From CAIMZW01 sp037135095 (GTDB lineage Bacteria; Actinomycetota; Actinomycetes; Nanopelagicales; Nanopelagicaceae): a stretch of 18,253 nt of DNA. The notes under the pieces were generated by a model, which ran no database searches, was not told the DNA's origin, and saw nothing but the letters and a program-made list of their open reading frames with translations. The translations under genes were made by a program, and so were the position numbers. Positions within the stretch are counted from its first letter, which is position 1, and every line of letters starts with the position of its first letter. The DNA is taken from assembly GCA_037135095.1 (NCBI GenBank), contig JBAXKZ010000030.1, positions 1-18,253 on the forward strand. Direction: 5' to 3'. Below, piece by piece: positions 6,769 through 14,620 of the stretch.

Positions 6769-7450
6769 TCTGTACGCTCGTCTAACCGAAGCTCTCGGAA
6801 TTTCGGTTACTGATGAGTTGCTGGAATTAGCCCTGACTCACCGCTCTTTTGCCTACGAGTCTGGCGGCTTACCGACAAACGAACGCTTAGAATTCTTAGG
6901 CGATAGCGTTTTAGGTTTAGTAGTTACTGAAGAGCTTTACGCAGAATTCCCCGATTTGGATGAATCCCGTCTCTCTCCGCTGCGCTCTGGCGTAGTCAAT
7001 ATGAGAGCCCTGGCGCAGATTGCTCGCACACTAGAACTTGGTGAGCACCTGCGAATCGGAAAAGGCGAAGAAAGTTCCGGCGGTCGCGATAAGAATTCAA
7101 TTTTGGCCGATTCCCTAGAAGCGCTCATCGGAGCCATCTACCTAGAGCATGGTTTTCAAAAGTGTGCCGAAATAATCCTCAAATTGGTTCGTCCGGCAAT
7201 TGCACAAGCACATTCGCAGGGAATCGGTCTGGATGGCAAAACCGCGCTGCAAGAACTGGCTGCCGCTCGAGGCTTCACCTCACCTGAATATGAAATCACC
7301 GAATCTGGTCCCGACCACAACAAGGCATTCACCGCCGCCGCAATTCTTTCCGGCGAGAAATTTCCGGTAGGCGAAGGTAAGAGCAAGCGAGAAGCGGAGC
7401 AGGTGGCGGCTCGATTGGCATACGAGGCGTTAAATGCCAGAACTTCCTGA
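6713..7450 (+). CDS. rnc: Ribonuclease III (start uncertain: ATG 6713 or CTG 6770)
   Basis: RNase III cleaves double-stranded RNA, processing the rRNA precursor and many structured transcripts. The protein has the catalytic signature NERLEFLGDSVLG with the conserved acidic residues, ALTHRSFAYESGG before it, the second active-site region DSLEALIGAIYLEHG, and a C-terminal double-stranded RNA-binding domain (KTALQELAAARG to the end, with GKSKREAEQVAARLA). The start is odd. The only ordinary start codon, ATG 6713, lies 56 bases inside rpmF, has no ribosome binding site and gives 245 residues. CTG at 6770 has GAGG six bases upstream, falls just after the rpmF stop, and gives 226 residues with an N-terminus similar in length to the mycobacterial enzyme. 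I consider CTG the likelier start but give the longer coordinates. mutM overlaps the 3' end by 17 bases. Confidence 0.93.
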   Translation: MQPVQPAVPITVVRFSRSDLYARLTEALGISVTDELLELALTHRSFAYESGGLPTNERLEFLGDSVLGLVVTEELYAEFPDLDESRLSPLRSGVVNMRALAQIARTLELGEHLRIGKGEESSGGRDKNSILADSLEALIGAIYLEHGFQKCAEIILKLVRPAIAQAHSQGIGLDGKTALQELAAARGFTSPEYEITESGPDHNKAFTAAAILSGEKFPVGEGKSKREAEQVAARLAYEALNARTS

Positions 7451-8258
7451 AGTTGAAACGGTTCGCAGCGGCTTAGCTAAAGCAGTAGTTGGGCGAACAA
7501 TCCGCAAGACCTCGATACTTCACCACCGCGCCATCAATCCAAAGAGTGAATTTGATTTTGAAATTCTCGAAGGTGAAAAAGTTATTGCTGTTGAACGTCG
7601 AGGTAAATTCCTCTGGCTTCGAACTAAAGGTTCGCTAAATCTCGTTGCTCATCTTGGAATGAGCGGGCAATTTTTAATTCAACCGAAGAACAAAACCGAT
7701 GAGGTGCATTTGCGAGCCCGAATCTCATTTACAAAAGGCGCGGATGAACTTAGATTCATTGATCAACGGACCTTTGGCTGGTTGGCAATTTCCGCCGATG
7801 GACCAGAAGTGCCGCTAATGGCCTCCCATATTGCTCGCGACCTCTTCGACCCGGAATTTAATACTCGACTGGTAATTGAAACTATTCAGCAGAAAAAGAG
7901 TGAGATCAAGCGAGTACTTCTGGATCAAAAGGTTCTGAGTGGAATCGGCAATATCTATGCCGATGAATCGCTTTGGCGAGCTCGAATTCACCCGCAGACC
8001 GCCAGTAATTCTTTGACGAAACGCCAACTTTCTAATCTATTGCGTCAGGCAACGGCGGTGATGTCCGAGGCGCTGGCGGTTGGAGGGACCTCCTTTGATG
8101 CGCTCTATGTCAACGTGAATGGCCAAAGTGGGTACTTCGATCGAACGCTGGCGGTTTATGGTCGCGAGAGCGAGCCCTGTGATCGATGCGCCACGCCCAT
8201 TATTCGAATTTCCTTTGCCAACCGCTCATCGCATCTCTGCCCTAAGTGTCAAATTTAG
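7434..8258 (+). CDS. mutM: Formamidopyrimidine-DNA glycosylase (Fpg/MutM)
   Basis: MutM removes 8-oxoguanine and ring-opened purines from DNA and nicks the abasic site. The 274-residue protein begins MPELPEVETV: after removal of Met, Pro is the catalytic nucleophile and Glu the general acid. Lys58 in ERRGKFLWL corresponds to the conserved substrate-contacting lysine. LSGIGNIYADESLWRARIHP is the helix-two-turn-helix. The C-terminal zinc finger is CDRC (249-252) and CPKC (269-272), with the conserved Arg in NRSSHLCPKC. Length and motifs are fully normal. The ATG overlaps the end of rnc by 17 bases, giving close coupling. The rnc-mutM-smc order is standard in actinobacteria. Confidence 0.97.
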   Translation: MPELPEVETVRSGLAKAVVGRTIRKTSILHHRAINPKSEFDFEILEGEKVIAVERRGKFLWLRTKGSLNLVAHLGMSGQFLIQPKNKTDEVHLRARISFTKGADELRFIDQRTFGWLAISADGPEVPLMASHIARDLFDPEFNTRLVIETIQQKKSEIKRVLLDQKVLSGIGNIYADESLWRARIHPQTASNSLTKRQLSNLLRQATAVMSEALAVGGTSFDALYVNVNGQSGYFDRTLAVYGRESEPCDRCATPIIRISFANRSSHLCPKCQI

Positions 8259-8356
8259 GCGGCTATAAGTGCCAGCAGAACGTTTTTTGAGAATCGCGAG
8301 TAGGTGCTGAGCCTGATTCGGTTCAAGAAGGCAACGCGAACGGGTAGGTTTTCCCC
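8259..8356 (+). other. Gap between mutM and smc
   Basis: A 98-base non-coding stretch. A -10-like TATAAG occurs at 8264-8269 but without a recognisable -35 hexamer at the right distance, and a T-rich run is at 8283-8288. GGGTAGG near 8341-8347 is the probable ribosome binding region for smc. No hairpin terminator or repeat is convincing. A promoter for smc-ftsY is plausible from its length only. Confidence 0.25.
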
Positions 8357-11300
8357 GTGTATTTGAAGAGTATGACCCTCAAGGGCTTCAAATCCTTCGC
8401 CTCGGCTACCAGCCTCAATTTTGAGCCTGGAATTACCTGCGTCGTCGGACCCAATGGCTCGGGTAAGAGCAACGTTGTCGATGCCCTCTCATGGGTCATG
8501 GGCGAGCAAGGGGCAAAATCTCTGCGTGGCGGCAAAATGGAGGATGTCATCTTTGCTGGCACTTCGGGCCGAGCACCGCTAGGCCGGGCTGAAGTCTCGG
8601 TCACAATCGATAACACATCAGGCACCCTGCCGATCGAATTTGCCGAAGTAACAATTACCAGAATTCTCTTCCGAAATGGCGCCAGCGAGTATCAGTTAAA
8701 TGGCGACGCAACTCGACTCCTGGATATTCAAGAGCTCTTAAGCGATAGCGGCATTGGTCGCGAGATGCATGTCATCGTCGGCCAGGGTCAACTCGATGCC
8801 ATCTTGCTGGCCAACCCCGAGGAGCGTCGCGCCTTTATCGAAGAAGCAGCTGGCGTACTGAAACATCGAAAGCGTAAAGAGAAGGCGCTGCGAAAATTAG
8901 ATTCCATGCAGGCCAACTTGGCACGAATCACGGATTTGACGGTTGAACTGCGTCGCCAGTTAAAACCACTTGGTAAGCAAGCTGAGGTAGCCCGTAAAGC
9001 TTCCACTATCCAGTCAAATTTGCGAGACTCCAGGTTGCGCCTACTCGCTGATGACCTAATGCAACTTCGATCAACTTTAGATGCTGAAGTAGCTGACGAA
9101 ACTTCGCTTCGACTTCGCCGCGATCAAGTTGAAGCTGCGCTCAACGAATCACGCGCTCGCGAAGAAGAGATCGATCGCACCAGCGCTACGGAAAATCCAC
9201 AACTTATTGCGGCTCAAGAAAATTATTACAAGCTCACAGAGCAACGTGAAAAATTCCGAGGCATTCAAAACCTTTCTTCCGAGCGAGCTCGTTTTCTCGC
9301 CGAAGATGGCGAAGAGGCTCGGGGTAGCGGGCGAGATCCAGATTCCATGGAAACTGAAGCCAGAACGCTCCGCATTGAAGAAAGTGCGCTGAAAGAAGAA
9401 TCGCTAGGCGCAGGCGAAAACTTAAAAGTCGTCTCTGGAATCTTGCACAGCCTGGAAGCAGACTTGGCCCTAGAAGAGAATCGGGTTTCGGCTGCGCTCC
9501 GGGCCATTGCAGATCAACGTGAAGGTACTGCTCGCCAAGAAGGTCATATCAATGGCCTGAAATCTCGAATCGATGCTACGAACGCCGAGATAACTCGACT
9601 CACTAAGTCTCGTGACGATGCCAGTGAGCGTTATAAAGCGTTCCAACAAGAATTTGCGATCCTAGAAACTCAGATCGCTAGCCTCGATGCCAGCGAGCCC
9701 GATCTTGATGCGCAATTTGAAGCGGCGAAATCGGTTATGGAGCAAGCTCAGGTTGAGCATGCAGCGCTAATCGAAAGCGGGCAAGTAGCCGAACGTGCTC
9801 GAGCCGGACTTGAAGCTCGAAAGAGCGCACTCCAAGAGAGTTTGGTCCACCGTGATGGATCCGGTGTAGTCCTATCTGGACGAAATGGCGTTCGGGTTCG
9901 CGGAAAATTGGCCTCGCTCATTTCAGTAGAACCAGGCTGGGAAGCGGCTGTTGCTGCTGCGCTTGGGCCACTAGCAGATGCAATCGTTGTGGAAGATTTG
10001 AGTTCGGCAGTTGCGGCATTGACGTTATTGAAAAGTGAAGCGGCTGGACAATCGGAACTCTTGGTTATTGATTCCGCTGCGGTTGATTCTGCGCTACTCA
10101 CCAATTTGCCAGCCGGGGCTAAACCATTAGCTTCACTAATTAGCTCATCCAAAGTTGGCGACCTGGTTCATCAATTACTGCATCGCTATGTTGCTATCGA
10201 ATCTTTAGCACAGGCACAAGCCATCTTGGCTCATGACTCTTCGTTAATTGCAGTCACCAAAGAAGGTGACGTGGTTGGCAGCGTTCGCGTGCGCGGCGGT
10301 TCAGCACAGCAGAGTTCGGCCATTGAGATCACGGCGTTAGTGGAACGAACTGCCGCAGAACTCGCCAAAATTGTGGCCAACTGCGAACAAATCAAGTTTG
10401 AAATTATTCGCTCAGATGAGGCTTTAACGGCCAAGAAAAATGGCTACGAACTTCAACTTGCAAAGTTAAATGAATCCGATGCCAAGATGTCCGGCCTTGC
10501 TGAACAAATGGCAGTAGCTGGTCAAAATGTAAAGAGCGCCCAAGCTGAAGTTGAACGCGCCAGCGCCTCTTTGGTAGAAGCATCCAATCAACGGGCCTCG
10601 GATGAACAAGATTTAGAAGCGGCACTTTCACAATTTGAATCTCATCAAGAGCCAGCAGAACCAGATCTAACTCATTTAGAAGATCTTCGCTCCAAGGTTT
10701 CAGCTTCAAGATCCCTTGAAGTTGAAGCTCGTTTACATCTTCGTACTCTGGAAGAACGATTCGCAGCGCTCGCACAACGAGCCCTAACTTTAGAGCAGAG
10801 CGCCGTAACCGAGCGCGAAGCAGCTTCCAAAGCGATCATTCGCAGAGAGCAACGAACCATTGCTTCAGTAACCGCCCAAGCTATCGCAGATACTGCTTAT
10901 GAAGCGCTAATTCAGATTGAACTATCAATTGCGAAGGCAGCTGCAGAGCGCGAACGACTTGAACTTGCAAGAACAGCCCGCGAAGGCGAGATCCTGGCAA
11001 TTCGGAGCCAGAGCCGCGAACTAACTACCGAACTCGATCAATTAACCTCAAGCGTCCATCGTGATGAGCTGGCACGTGCCGAGCAGCGAATGCGCATCGA
11101 AGTCCTCGAAGATAAAGCGGTCGAAGAACTAGGGGTCGATGTTGCTACTTTGCTCGCGGAGTATGGCCCAGCAAGTGATGTGCCCACATTTGTTGAAGAT
11201 GCTGACGGCAACTTTGTTCCCGGGGATCTCATCCCATATCGCCGAGAGCAGCAAGAGAAGCGTTTGGCTCAAGCAGAACGCGAACTAGCCATGCTTGGAA

Positions 11301-11905
11301 AAATCAATCCACTTGCGCTCGAGGAATACACAGCCCTCGAAGAGCGACTTCGTTATCTAGCCGAGCAACTTGAAGATCTCAAGAAGACCCGACGAGATTT
11401 GCTAGAAATCATTAAAGAAGTTGATGAGAAAGTTCAACAAATTTTCCTGGATGCTTACACCGATACAGCTCGGGAATTTGAAATTATTTTCGCCAGGTTG
11501 TTCCCAGGTGGCGATGGCCGATTAATTCTTACCAACCCAGATGACATTATGGCTTCGGGAGTTGATGTGGAAGCGCGCCCCCCAGGAAAGCGAATTAAGC
11601 GACTCTCATTGCTCTCCGGTGGTGAGCGATCGCTAGTTGCAGTTGCCATGTTGGTTGCAATATTTAAAGCTAGACCAAGTCCCTTCTACGTCATGGACGA
11701 GGTCGAGGCGGCGCTTGATGACACTAACCTTGGTCGACTCCTAGGTGTCTTTGAAGAGCTGCGCGAAAAATCACAGCTCATCATTATCACTCACCAGAAG
11801 CGCACAATGGAGATTGCCGATGCGCTCTACGGTGTAACAATGCGCGGCGATGGCGTCTCCGAAGTAATCTCCCAGCGACTTCGCGAGTCCGAAGCAAGCG
11901 TTTAA
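8357..11905 (+). CDS. smc: Chromosome segregation protein SMC
   Basis: SMC is the ATPase of the bacterial condensin complex with ScpA and ScpB, which organises and separates sister chromosomes. The 1182-residue protein has an N-terminal ATPase head (MYLKSMTLKGFKSFASATSL, Walker A GPNGSGKS at 31-38). It then has a long coiled coil, a hinge from roughly 497 to 650 (around VRVRGKLASLI to GSVRVRGGSA), a returning coiled coil, and the C-terminal head with signature LSGGERSLVAVAML (from 1086) and Walker B FYVMDEVEAALDD (Asp1114, Glu1115). Length is normal. The GTG start is favoured over ATG 8372 because family members begin M-x-LKSLTLKGFKSFA. ftsY follows after nine bases. Confidence 0.97.
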   Translation: MYLKSMTLKGFKSFASATSLNFEPGITCVVGPNGSGKSNVVDALSWVMGEQGAKSLRGGKMEDVIFAGTSGRAPLGRAEVSVTIDNTSGTLPIEFAEVTITRILFRNGASEYQLNGDATRLLDIQELLSDSGIGREMHVIVGQGQLDAILLANPEERRAFIEEAAGVLKHRKRKEKALRKLDSMQANLARITDLTVELRRQLKPLGKQAEVARKASTIQSNLRDSRLRLLADDLMQLRSTLDAEVADETSLRLRRDQVEAALNESRAREEEIDRTSATENPQLIAAQENYYKLTEQREKFRGIQNLSSERARFLAEDGEEARGSGRDPDSMETEARTLRIEESALKEESLGAGENLKVVSGILHSLEADLALEENRVSAALRAIADQREGTARQEGHINGLKSRIDATNAEITRLTKSRDDASERYKAFQQEFAILETQIASLDASEPDLDAQFEAAKSVMEQAQVEHAALIESGQVAERARAGLEARKSALQESLVHRDGSGVVLSGRNGVRVRGKLASLISVEPGWEAAVAAALGPLADAIVVEDLSSAVAALTLLKSEAAGQSELLVIDSAAVDSALLTNLPAGAKPLASLISSSKVGDLVHQLLHRYVAIESLAQAQAILAHDSSLIAVTKEGDVVGSVRVRGGSAQQSSAIEITALVERTAAELAKIVANCEQIKFEIIRSDEALTAKKNGYELQLAKLNESDAKMSGLAEQMAVAGQNVKSAQAEVERASASLVEASNQRASDEQDLEAALSQFESHQEPAEPDLTHLEDLRSKVSASRSLEVEARLHLRTLEERFAALAQRALTLEQSAVTEREAASKAIIRREQRTIASVTAQAIADTAYEALIQIELSIAKAAAERERLELARTAREGEILAIRSQSRELTTELDQLTSSVHRDELARAEQRMRIEVLEDKAVEELGVDVATLLAEYGPASDVPTFVEDADGNFVPGDLIPYRREQQEKRLAQAERELAMLGKINPLALEEYTALEERLRYLAEQLEDLKKTRRDLLEIIKEVDEKVQQIFLDAYTDTAREFEIIFARLFPGGDGRLILTNPDDIMASGVDVEARPPGKRIKRLSLLSGGERSLVAVAMLVAIFKARPSPFYVMDEVEAALDDTNLGRLLGVFEELREKSQLIIITHQKRTMEIADALYGVTMRGDGVSEVISQRLRESEASV

Positions 11906-11914
11906 GCGAACGGT

Positions 11915-12754
11915 ATGTCGCTCTTCGGAAAGCTTTTTTCAAAGCTCCGATCTGGATCGCTCACTAATTCAGATTGGGAGGAGATCGAACGAGCATTAAT
12001 TGAATCTGATCTAGGAGCCGCAGCTGCCGCGGAAGTAGTAGCGCTGGCAAAGAAGATTAAAGGCGAGAGCCCGGAACTTTTAGTTCTTGAAATACTTCAA
12101 TCCTGGCTGAGCAAATCACCACGCGAATTAGTAAAAATTAATGATCGGCCAACAACAGTTTTGGTAGTTGGGGTGAATGGCACTGGCAAGACAACCTCGG
12201 TTGCAAAATTGGCCGGCTTACTAAAAAATCAAGGCAATTCAGTAATTGTTGCCGCCGCCGATACCTTCCGAGCCGCCGCTACTGAGCAATTGCAAACCTG
12301 GGGGGTTCGGCTAGATATTCCAGTTGTCGCGGGAAAGGCCCAAGGTGACCCAGCAGCAGTTGCATTTGATGCAATTACGAGAGCCAAAGCCGATCAGATC
12401 AATTATTTGGTGGTTGATACTGCCGGTCGATTGCACACCAAATCTGGATTGATGGATGAGCTAGAAAAAATTGCTCGAGTAATTTCCAAGAGCTCGCCGG
12501 TCGATGAAGTGCTGTTGGTGATTGATGCGACGACCGGCCAAAATGCGATCTCGCAAGCGAAGATTTTTACTCAAAGTGTTGTGGTCACTGGGTTAATCCT
12601 GACAAAGCTCGATGGCTCCGCCAAAGGCGGCATTGCGCTGGCGATTGAGCGCGAAACTGGGTTGCCGATCAAGTTTGTGGGAACGGGCGAGTCCTTGTCT
12701 GATATCGCCATTTTCGATGCCGGTGCTTACTTGCAGGGGTTGATGGCTGATTAG
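11915..12754 (+). CDS. ftsY: Signal recognition particle receptor FtsY (short form)
   Basis: FtsY is the membrane-associated receptor GTPase that docks ribosome-bound SRP (Ffh) and delivers nascent membrane proteins to the translocon. The 279-residue protein consists of a small N domain and the G domain: G1 GVNGTGKTT (86-94), DTFRAAATEQL (116-126), DTAGR (168-172), TKLDGSAKGG for guanine specificity, and a closing GTGE segment. The long acidic A domain found ahead of N in most actinobacterial and proteobacterial FtsY is missing. The N-terminus MSLFGKLFSKLRSGSL looks amphipathic and could itself be the membrane-binding helix. FtsY rather than Ffh because there is no methionine-rich M domain and the G2 region reads DTFRAAA. 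It sits nine bases after smc and ends the transcription unit before the nitrogen genes. Confidence 0.95.
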   Translation: MSLFGKLFSKLRSGSLTNSDWEEIERALIESDLGAAAAAEVVALAKKIKGESPELLVLEILQSWLSKSPRELVKINDRPTTVLVVGVNGTGKTTSVAKLAGLLKNQGNSVIVAAADTFRAAATEQLQTWGVRLDIPVVAGKAQGDPAAVAFDAITRAKADQINYLVVDTAGRLHTKSGLMDELEKIARVISKSSPVDEVLLVIDATTGQNAISQAKIFTQSVVVTGLILTKLDGSAKGGIALAIERETGLPIKFVGTGESLSDIAIFDAGAYLQGLMAD

Positions 12755-12902
12755 CCGAAACCTACTTGTAACAAATCTAGCTAAAGCGTCACTTTCTTGA
12801 AACTAAATTAGGTAGTTACTCGTAACCCTTAGGGGTCACTCTTCACTCCTCTCAACGGCGAGACCGATGGTCACTTACCTATATTCGTTCTTTGGAGCCC
12901 TT
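12755..12902 (+). promoter_or_regulatory. amtB upstream region with nitrogen-control elements
   Basis: This gap lies between ftsY and the chosen amtB start. It is rich in GTnAC half-sites: GTAAC 12768-12772, GTCAC 12788-12792, GTTAC 12815-12819, GTAAC 12822-12826 and GTCAC 12835-12839. One of them forms the full GlnR-type box described separately. No standard -35/-10 pair is clear, which would suit an activator-dependent promoter. GGAG at 12894-12897, five bases before ATG 12903, is the ribosome binding site. Confidence 0.55.
12788..12803 (+). promoter_or_regulatory. Predicted GlnR-binding box upstream of amtB
   Basis: The sequence reads GTCAC-TTTCTT-GAAAC, an exact match to the actinobacterial GlnR consensus GTnAC-N6-GAAAC (also written AC-N9-AC). 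GlnR is an OmpR-type regulator that activates ammonium transport and assimilation genes when nitrogen is short, and the amtB-glnK-glnD operon is one of its known targets in Streptomyces and Mycobacterium. The box lies 99 bases before the amtB ATG at 12903. A gene for GlnR itself is not in the window, so the assignment rests on the motif plus the target gene. Confidence 0.6.
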
Positions 12903-14180
12903 ATGCATTTTGACACTGGTGATACCGCCTGGATCCTGGCATCGGCCGCATTGGTCCTGCTTATGACTCCTGGCCTCGCGTTCTTCTACGGCGGCATGGT
13001 TCGCGGAAAGAATGTTCTTGGAATGTTGGCGCAGAATTTTGTCACGATGGGAATCGTGTCAGTTCTTTGGATTACCGGCGTCTACAGCCTGGCATTCAGC
13101 GGAAAGGGTAAGTTGATTGGTGATTTGCACCAATTCGGGCTAAATCATATTTGGCAGCAAGCAACTGGTTTTGAATCTCTAACAATTCCACCGCTGGTCT
13201 TCTGCGCCTTCCAATTAATGTTCGCAATTATCACTCCTGCATTAATTACTGGTGGATCTGCTGACCGAATGAAGTTCGGAGCATGGGTTGTTTTCTCTGC
13301 TCTTTGGTTGATCGTTGTCTATGCGCCGGTCGCTCACTGGGTCTTCTCTCCTAGCGGATGGCTTTTCAAGTTAGGTGCTGAAGACTTTGCTGGCGGAACT
13401 GTTGTTCACGCTAATGCTGGTGCTGCTGCTCTGGCTTTGGTTCTAGTCCTTGGAAAACGAAAAGGCTGGCCAAAGGAGCGCATGCGCCCACACAACGTAC
13501 CTTTCGTTCTTCTAGGTGCCGGCTTACTTTGGTTTGGTTGGTTTGGATTTAATGCCGGCTCCGCACTTGGGGCTAACACACTCTCTGCCTATGCCTTCGT
13601 AAATACCAACACTGCCACCGGTGCCGCGCTCTTGGCTTGGATCCTTACCGAAAAGCTTCGTGATGGACATGCAACAACACTTGGAGCAGCTTCTGGTGCT
13701 GTGGCGGGCCTTGTTGCCATCACTCCTGCTTGTGGATTTGTTAGTCCAATGGGTTCAATCGCGATCGGAATTGCGGCCGGCGTTATCTGCTGTCTCGCAA
13801 CTGGTCTAAAGACTTTCTTCAAGTTTGATGATGCTCTTGATGTTGTTGGCGTTCACCTCGTTGGTGGTATCGCTGGCGCACTTCTAATCGGACTTCTTGG
13901 AACCAAGATGACCAACGGTGCTGGCGCAAATGGCGTTCTGTATAAGGGCGGATGGACTTTGATGGGCCATCAAGCCGTTGCGGTAATTGCCGTCGTCGCT
14001 TACTCCTTCGTGGTTACCTATATCTTGGCTAAGATCCTTGACATGGTGATGGGCCTTCGCATTTCTGAAGAGCAAGAAGTTGCTGGCATGGACTTGTCTC
14101 TGCACGCCGAAACGGCCTACGAGAATTCATCCTTCAGTGATGGCTCTCGATTCCTTTCCTCACAACAGTCTGCAAATTAA
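12903..14180 (+). CDS. amtB: Ammonium transporter
   Basis: An Amt/Mep/Rh-family channel-like transporter that brings ammonium across the cytoplasmic membrane. The 425-residue protein begins MHFDTGDTAWILASAALVLL and has about eleven hydrophobic segments. The pore's twin histidines are His169 in FAGGTVVHANAG and His318 in DDALDVVGVHLVGG, matching the family positions. Other marks are TPGLAFFYGGMVR and LLWFGWFGFNAGSAL. The C-terminal GLRISEEQEVAGMDLSLHAE is the cytoplasmic tail that meets PII proteins. ATG 12903 was chosen over the in-frame ATG 12867 because it has GGAG five bases upstream and gives the family-typical N-terminus; the longer form would add 12 mostly hydrophobic residues. glnK follows after eight bases, and a GlnR-type box lies upstream. 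Confidence 0.96.
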   Translation: MHFDTGDTAWILASAALVLLMTPGLAFFYGGMVRGKNVLGMLAQNFVTMGIVSVLWITGVYSLAFSGKGKLIGDLHQFGLNHIWQQATGFESLTIPPLVFCAFQLMFAIITPALITGGSADRMKFGAWVVFSALWLIVVYAPVAHWVFSPSGWLFKLGAEDFAGGTVVHANAGAAALALVLVLGKRKGWPKERMRPHNVPFVLLGAGLLWFGWFGFNAGSALGANTLSAYAFVNTNTATGAALLAWILTEKLRDGHATTLGAASGAVAGLVAITPACGFVSPMGSIAIGIAAGVICCLATGLKTFFKFDDALDVVGVHLVGGIAGALLIGLLGTKMTNGAGANGVLYKGGWTLMGHQAVAVIAVVAYSFVVTYILAKILDMVMGLRISEEQEVAGMDLSLHAETAYENSSFSDGSRFLSSQQSAN

Positions 14181-14188
14181 GGGGAGCC

Positions 14189-14527
14189 ATGAAACTTATA
14201 ACAGCGATCATCAAGCCTTTTAAACTCGATGATGTTAAAAATGCACTGCAGGCTTTTGGCATCACCGGCATGACGGTTTCCGAAGCAAGCGGCTTCGGGC
14301 GCCAGCGAGGCCACACTGAGGTCTACCGCGGTGCGGAATACACCGTGGACCTCGTGCCAAAGGTGCGCCTTGAAGTACTAGTTGATTCACCAGAGGCCGA
14401 GAAAGTTATTGACGTTATCGTCAAAGCAGCATCGACTGGATCTATTGGTGATGGCAAAGTCTGGTCCACTCCGGTGGAGAGCGTCGTACGGGTTCGCACT
14501 GGCGAACGTGGAGTTGATGCGATCTAA
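14189..14527 (+). CDS. glnK: Nitrogen regulatory protein PII (GlnK)
   Basis: PII proteins are trimeric sensors of 2-oxoglutarate, ATP and ADP that control AmtB and nitrogen metabolism. The 112-residue protein MKLITAIIKPFKLDDVKNAL matches over its full length. The T-loop contains EVYRGAEYTVDLVPK with Tyr51, the residue that is uridylylated in enterobacteria and adenylylated in actinobacteria. The second signature is STGSIGDGKVWSTPVESVVRVRTGE, which binds nucleotide. A strong GGGGAG ribosome binding site precedes the ATG. Position directly after amtB identifies it as the GlnK type, which plugs the transporter when ammonium is plentiful. The partner enzyme GlnD is encoded next, after an unusual structured gap. 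Confidence 0.97.
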   Translation: MKLITAIIKPFKLDDVKNALQAFGITGMTVSEASGFGRQRGHTEVYRGAEYTVDLVPKVRLEVLVDSPEAEKVIDVIVKAASTGSIGDGKVWSTPVESVVRVRTGERGVDAI

Positions 14528-14554
14528 TAACAGCTAGTCAAGGTCGTTTTTAAA

Positions 14555-14620
14555 TAGTTTGGCCTAACTTCCATCGTAGGTAAGAAGTATTTCACCGAAA
14601 GGGAAGTTAGGCTAAAACTA
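14555..14620 (+). repeat. Long inverted repeat between glnK and glnD, ending at the glnD start codon
   Basis: Left arm TAGTTTGGCCTAACTTCC (14555-14572) is mirrored by right arm GGAAGTTAGGCTAAAACTA (14602-14620), separated by 29 bases. Eleven bases (GCCTAACTTCC against GGAAGTTAGGC) pair perfectly. One G-T wobble (14561 with 14613) and one bulged A (14614) extend the stem to 18 pairs, reaching the A of the glnD ATG. The loop can form a small TTTC-ACC-GAAA hairpin (about 14590-14599). As RNA this would bury the only possible ribosome binding sites of glnD (TAGG 14608-14611, GGGAAG 14601-14606). There is no U-run after the stem, so it is not a standard terminator. It could also be a DNA operator pair or a tiny transposon remnant, since both ends are TA. 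Confidence 0.75.

Noticed and set aside
8264..8269. TATAAG as a -10 element for smc
   Set aside because: No -35-like hexamer 16-18 bases upstream, so the match alone is too weak to call a promoter.
10404..10775. 123-codon reverse-strand open frame inside smc
   Set aside because: Its composition mirrors the antisense of the coiled-coil coding sequence, there is no ribosome binding site and no family resemblance.
12867..12902. Upstream ATG 12867 as the amtB start
   Set aside because: It lacks a good ribosome binding site, while ATG 12903 has GGAG five bases upstream and gives the family-typical N-terminus.
14573..14616. Glutamine riboswitch (glnA motif) in front of glnD
   Set aside because: GGAAGTTAGG recalls the conserved strand of that aptamer as I remember it, but here these bases are fully paired in a simple stem and the other conserved parts are not seen. 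A covariance-model scan with the Rfam glnA motif would settle it.
14555..14620. Rho-independent terminator after glnK
   Set aside because: The stem is strong, but the loop is long (29 bases) and neither strand has a T-run after the stem. The right arm runs straight into the glnD start codon.
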